A stretch of 64,000 bases of DNA, from positions 1 to 64,000 of the forward strand of contig UESW01000048.1 in assembly GCA_900491605.1 (NCBI GenBank), written 5' to 3'. Positions within the stretch are counted from its first letter, which is position 1. Each line of letters begins with the position of its first letter. Positions 59,101 through 64,000 of the stretch are shown in pieces. The notes beneath the pieces are model-generated. The model saw only the letters and a program-made list of their open reading frames with translations. It was not told where the DNA came from and searched no databases. This DNA comes from Calamus simplicifolius. Lineage: Eukaryota > Streptophyta > Magnoliopsida > Arecales > Arecaceae. Made by a program: the position numbers and the translations under genes.

Positions 59101-61430
59101 CCAGCATATCATCCATGGATCTAAAGGGAGAGGCAAACTTTAATGTATTCAATAAGTTTCATACTTCCACAAATTTTAGGCAGTGAAGGAAAGATGATCC
59201 ATAGTCTTTGTCTCTAATATGCAGTGACTGCAATTTGGAGATATCAATAGCATGTGACCCGCTAATAGTGTTGCAATGGGAAGACCTCCATGTGCAACCC
59301 GCCAAATGAAATAGAGAACTTGCTAAGAGGCACATAACTTTCATATACAGAAGGCTTACCTGTGATTTGGAGTTGAGGGGCATGGATTGTTGAATGATAG
59401 ACCTCTTCAACACAAACAAAGCTTTTATAACTCACACCATGTGAGAATGTCATCCACTTCATCACATTCTATAGTTTTGGCTAGGTTTGGGTGAAAAATA
59501 GTCTCCAAGATGGTCAAATTCTAGCCTCCCTCTCAATGGAAGAAAATATTTACTATAGCTCCAAACTCTAGATAGAAAATGTTAAGTGCAATGGATTGCC
59601 TTATCAAAGGTACATCAGAAATCTAAGGACCAACATGCTACAACCAATATATTATTCAATATCATTAGCAATCAGTCTAAAAGTCTTAGATATTACTTTC
59701 CATATCCCAAAAGAGGATATCTTTGGTTGATGGTTAGTCCAAATGCCATCAAACTCATATATGTAGTCTTCTTAAATGATATTTCCTATTTTTATTTTTA
59801 CATTTGGATTTCTATATTTTATGTTAATTATTATTTAAAAAATGTTAAAATTCACGCATCAGGGATAACAATTCTTATTTTTCTTGATCCCCATGGGGAC
59901 CAATCCCAAATGGGACAAAGATGAAAAATTATTCACTATGAAGATGAAAATAAAGAAATTTTATCCTCGTAAATAGGGATTAGGTGGGGATAGAAAGGGT
60001 ACTCACCATCCCTATGGGGATAGAATGGAAAAGCTTCTATCCCCATTTGTGGGGATGAGAATGGAGATGGGACGAATGGGAAAAATAGTGATAAAGATGA
60101 AGATAAAAAATAACTTCTCAAACCCATCTCACCCTATTGTCCTTCTTATTTATTAGAGCATCACTTAATTCAATCATTCAATGCATTGATCATTGATTAC
60201 TTGAAATGTGATTAGGGTTCTAACTTGCATTACATACATTTTATACTACTGCAATCTTGGATTGCTATTAAACCAATAAATGGCATAATGAACAGATGGT
60301 ATTCAAAAAAATAAGAGGGACCAATCCTCATCTTCTACCTTATATCCATCCTACCTTTTGGAAGCTGATTCTAATTAAAATCATAAGCTCATTGTTTATT
60401 CTCTCTTTTACCTTACTTTAGCATATTTATGATCGCATTTTAAGTTTTTTTTAATTACACTTTATTTATGGTAAGACCCTAAAGAATATTTAAAATATTG
60501 GTTGTTATTCAAATATAATAGATATTTTGATTGTTCCTATTCTATAAAACTTCTTATACTACAATATTAATTTTAAACTTATTTTTAAAGGATTTGGTTG
60601 TGAATTTTTTTTTCTTTTGTTTTACTTTGCTTCTTGTATATTTACCATGCAAGTGAATTTTAAAAAGTAAATCATTCACAGCTATGAGTTGGACTTTATC
60701 ATGCATATACTCTTGTGCCTAGTTGTGAGGATCTTTAGCTTTGATCCATATATTCTATATGATTTTCTTGCCTTAATCTTACCCCATATATATATATATA
60801 TATATAATGTTTATAGATGCATAATGCATTATGAATTATTTTGAAAAAAAAATAAACTAGATAAGTTATGCCCAATTGATGGTAGATGAATTTAGGTCAA
60901 AAGATTTAAGATATCTTTCTTAAAAGAAAAAGGATCAATAACTTTTTATTTTTTTAAGCAAATTCTTGTAACATGTTATTAGAAATTCGATGAAAATCTC
61001 TTTATGCAACATACGATATTATTACTTTAACAAAATCAGCAAGAGACTAACCAAATTAGTTTATTTTACATATGTTATAAAAAATCTTAAAATAATTTAT
61101 TTTTATTTTAATAAACCAAATATGAAATTATTTTTAAGTTCATTGGCTAGTTTTTTATTTTTTTTAAAAATAATTTCTTAAATATTATTCTATGCTCGCT
61201 TAACAAGTAATATTGTCTTAAGCTAAATATCTTTTATTCAAGCACATGTAAAGATACCAAATGAAAGCCCCAATTGCATGAAATCATGCACTCCACTAAT
61301 TAATTAACAATTAACCTTTTTAATTATTTTTTAAACTTTTTTAATATTTATTTTTTACGTAAAAAAAATTGTTGGTAAAAAAGATGTGCTTGAGGATTTC
61401 AACATAACTCCCCTCTTCCCATTACAGCCA
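56170..61430. other. Intergenic region between the SPX-RING and kinesin genes
   Basis: AT-rich; no gene recognised. A hAT-like remnant lies at about 59860-60150 and a (TA)n run at 60785-60806. A minus-strand open stretch at 59159-59419 has no family I recognise and sits in decayed DNA. Confidence 0.5.
59860..60150. mobile_element. Possible hAT-type MITE remnant
   Basis: The left end cagggataacaat and the right end attgtccttc resemble diverged copies of the agggatggcaat-type TIR, and the interior is rich in ggggatgg/ccatcccc motifs as in the hAT element at 9458. No matching 8-bp duplication was found. Confidence 0.35.
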
Positions 61431-61866
61431 TCCTAAATTTTACCCCAAGCCTTTTTTTCTCTCCCTTCTCTTTACATCTTCAAGCATAAAAAAGACCACC
61501 TCTATTGCACGCGCGGCCAGAGACCGGGAGCGCCATCCCGCGGGGGCCTCCAGTCTCGCTTTCACTCGGAAGCCTCCCGACCTAACAAAAAGGGCGAGGC
61601 GATAAACAAAGAAACAAATCTCTCCCCTACCCCAAAATTAGGGTTTCTCCCTCCCCGATCCCAATCCCCATTGCCCCCGCTACCCCAAGACCGCCCCCAT
61701 TCCCCGCGTGCCGCCGCCGATCCACCCTGATCCGCCCAGATTGGATGATCTGCGGGCCTCCGTAGAGTTCGGGGGCTCGGTAGATCTCGTGCTCTTTCCT
61801 TAGATCAAGGAAGGTGGTTGATAGGGAGGCGGAAAGTTGGCGCCCCAACGCCGATCGCAGCGCCAC
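61431..61866 (+). promoter_or_regulatory. Promoter-proximal and 5' leader region of the kinesin-13A gene
   Basis: The base composition changes sharply from AT-rich to GC-rich near 61500, with many CG dinucleotides and pyrimidine-rich stretches, as is common at housekeeping plant promoters. No TATA box is assigned. Confidence 0.5.
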
Positions 61867-62863
61867 ATGGGTGGCCAGGTGCAGCAGAGCAACGCCGGCG
61901 CGGCGGCGGCGACGGCGGCTCTGTACGACCACCACCCCGGCGGGGATGCCGGGGACGCGGTCATGGCCCGCTGGCTCCAGTCCGCCGGCCTCCAGCACCT
62001 GGCCTCGCCGCTGGCTTCTGCCGACCAGCGCATGCTACCCAATCTCCTCATGCAGGTACCGGATCTTGTTTCGTTCTAAGAATCCTCTTTATGGTGATTG
62101 ATATCTTATGTCAAAGACTCAATCTTGACGTACTCTCACGTAGTGGTATTAGCGGAAGATCTCCCCTTCTTTGCGTTGTATTAAGGTTAATCTTGGCGAT
62201 TAATAATCTTTTGCTTTTCTATCTCGGATTTAATCATAATTTATGTATTGTGGCGATGGAGTTGGATGCTGTTTGCTTTTTTGTCTTCAAATAGGTTACT
62301 CTTGTGTTCTCAGGATCTGGGTTGTTCTTCATTTGTCCAGATCGTGGAACATTTGTAATACTGCAAAGAAATGTTTTTGTAAAATAAAAATGTTCTTGAA
62401 TATCGAAGCAAGTAAATGTTGGTTTGTGTGTTTGCTTGTTTACTGGTGTTGTTGGAGTATTTTCTTGTGACGTGCCCTTCATTATTGGATTGTTTTTTTG
62501 ACATTTCAAATATTGGCGTCATCTGATGAATATAAAATGACATTTTTTCCTTGTGCGTGTGTGTGCTTTTTTTTTTTTTTTTTTTTTGAGTCTGATGCTG
62601 TAGTTTAGCATATCCTTTTATTTTGGGCGCTGTGGTGACAGGGTTATGGACCACAGACTGTTGAGGAGAAGCAGAAGCTCTTTAAATTTTTAAGAAATTT
62701 GAACTTTAATGTGGAGTCTGGCTCTGAACCATATACCCCAACATCACAAAGTATGGGAGCGGCAGGTGCTACAGATGGCTTTTATTCACCTGAGCTCAGA
62801 GGGGAGTTTGGAGCTGGTCTTTTGGATCTTCATGCTATGGATGACACTGAACTTCTTTCTGAG
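61867..62863 (+). CDS. KIN13A: Kinesin-13A, N-terminal part, two coding exons visible
   Basis: Exon 1 is 61867-62055 (MGGQVQQSNAGAAAATAALY; 63 codons) and exon 2 is 62642-62863 (GYGPQTVEEKQKLFKFLRNL; 74 codons); both end in phase 0. The N-terminal DAVMARWLQSAGLQHLASPL and the later LLDLHAMDDTELLSE are hallmarks of plant kinesin-13A. The ATG lies in a good context and the sequence matches the family from its first residue. The motor domain is beyond the right edge. In plants kinesin-13A acts on cortical microtubules and at Golgi-associated sites, affecting wall patterning and trichome shape. Exon 2 ends at a duplicated splice donor (see findings). The gene continues past 64000. Confidence 0.9.
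62056..62641 (+). other. Intron 1 of kinesin-13A
   Basis: GTACCG donor and GTGACAG acceptor; contains a 22-nt poly-T near 62566-62587. No other feature. Confidence 0.85.
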
Positions 62864-62890
62864 GTATGACACTGAACTTCTTTCTGAGGT
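62841..62890 (+). repeat. 25-bp tandem duplication across an exon-intron border
   Basis: atgacactgaacttctttct plus gaggt occurs at 62841-62865 and again at 62866-62890. It duplicates the end of exon 2 together with its GT donor. Confidence 0.95.
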
Positions 62891-64000
62891 ATGATAACAA
62901 CAGTATGATAGCTAAGAAAATCATGTTGCAAATCCATTCCTCAATGAAACTTGTTCTGTGTTTCATTTTTCAATTAACATTTGTTTATTGTATCCATTTT
63001 ATTTTAAAGGATGGCATAAGTTTACACTGCATGACAAGTTACTCGTATCTTTTGTTTGTTTGAATCTTAGTGGACCTTTGCTAGATGAACATTTTTCTGA
63101 ACAAACTTCCTTATTGATATAATTTAGAAGTATGCTCTTTAAAAAACTATATGCCCTAGAAATCATTTGTTGTTTTGTTTAATGTTGAAAAAGGATATAA
63201 AGAGATCACTTGGAAGAAAGAGACAACGATGAGATTCGTTGATCATAGTTTGCTGAAGATAATATCTGGTCATGCTTGTTCTTAAGCCATGTGCAAATAA
63301 GAATATACCATAAACGTTAATGACTACAACAGAGAAGTAGGAACAAAATAAAATGTCTGTGCATGGTGGGGGACGCCATCATCATTTTGACATGGCAATG
63401 GGCTTTTGAATAGCAACTCATAACAGACTTTCTCTTTAATAAATAAGGTATTCATATACAGCACTTCATAACTTCACTGCATAGCTAAAACCTTGCATCT
63501 CATTATTTGCACACAAATTTGTGTAATATAGCCATCCTTATTTTATTTTATTTTATTTGTAGGAAATAAGTATGAAGATATGGTTTTTCCAGATTTGATT
63601 ATCAATCTTTTCTAACATACAACATAAGTACCTATTTGCTCCATCCACATTGCTTGGATTCACTTCTTTTCTCTCTTTTTTGACTTTGGTCGTCTGTAAG
63701 ACTTTCACATTAATTTCACACTTTTTCTCATTTCTCCATCTAATGATTCTTATCTAAATTGTCTGTGAATTTAACTGGACTATTAGTTGCGCGTGCAATG
63801 CATATCCTTCAAGTCTTTGGCCCTTTTTTTCTTTTGTTACTGGGCACTCCTGTCTTGCACAAACCTGCACTATTGAAGGATATTATTGGTTCCATAATTT
63901 TCATGGAGGTCAGGAGATATGACCAACTGATCTTTGTTTTCTTGACTAGGTGTGACATATGGATTTTGGGATTTCTGCTTTGGTATAGTTCTCTGATGAA
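62891..64000 (+). other. Start of kinesin-13A intron 2, running off the window
   Basis: AT- and T-rich intronic sequence; the next kinesin-13A exon (family proteins continue HVISEPF...) was looked for and not seen. Confidence 0.7.

Noticed and set aside
59159..59419. 86-residue minus-strand open frame
   Set aside because: No recognisable motif, no splice context and AT-rich surroundings; likely chance or decayed element.

Overview
This is a nuclear plant sequence: three intron-containing plant genes sit in a landscape of LTR retrotransposons, LINEs and DNA-transposon remnants. The coding style and repeat types suggest a monocot, perhaps a palm, but that is an inference and no species marker is present. 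There are no tRNA, rRNA, CRISPR or bacterial features. Most of the window (about 3.4-47.4 kb) is nested mobile DNA.

Layout. 225-1959 (-): first two visible exons of a universal stress protein gene that runs off the left edge; its intron is packed with direct and inverted purine/pyrimidine repeats. 3428-9379 (-): full-length L1-type LINE with a perfect 17-bp target-site duplication and broken ORFs. 9458-20761: non-autonomous hAT-type element (12-bp TIRs, exact 8-bp TSD) split by a 10.5-kb Sirevirus-like Copia element at 9970-20503 (5-bp TSD, 1.52-kb LTRs, extra third ORF). 20.8-27.8 kb: AT-rich DNA with microsatellites, a small MITE and a minus-strand LTR remnant with a 26-bp minisatellite. 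27796-35666: Gypsy element with gag but almost no pol, whose LTRs carry expanded 15-bp minisatellites. 36.5-39.7 kb: two LINE remnants in opposite orientation. 40795-47429: a second gag-only Gypsy element built on the same plan. 49137-56061 (+): SPX-RING E3 ligase gene of the NLA/BAH1 type, with a MITE and an RTE LINE in its 4.9-kb first intron and three apparent single-base losses in its last exons. 61867 onward (+): the first two coding exons of a kinesin-13A gene that runs off the right edge.

The genes do not form a unit. The stress protein is of the adenine-nucleotide-binding UspA fold family, the SPX-RING protein is expected to control phosphate and nitrate transporter turnover, and kinesin-13A is a microtubule-depolymerising type motor. 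The most unusual content is the pair of pol-less Gypsy elements: LTR partners of unequal length because of minisatellite expansion, a shared internal 24-bp minisatellite made of small hairpins, and the same gag-to-integrase-tail deletion style. They look like a non-autonomous family that would need proteins from an intact partner.
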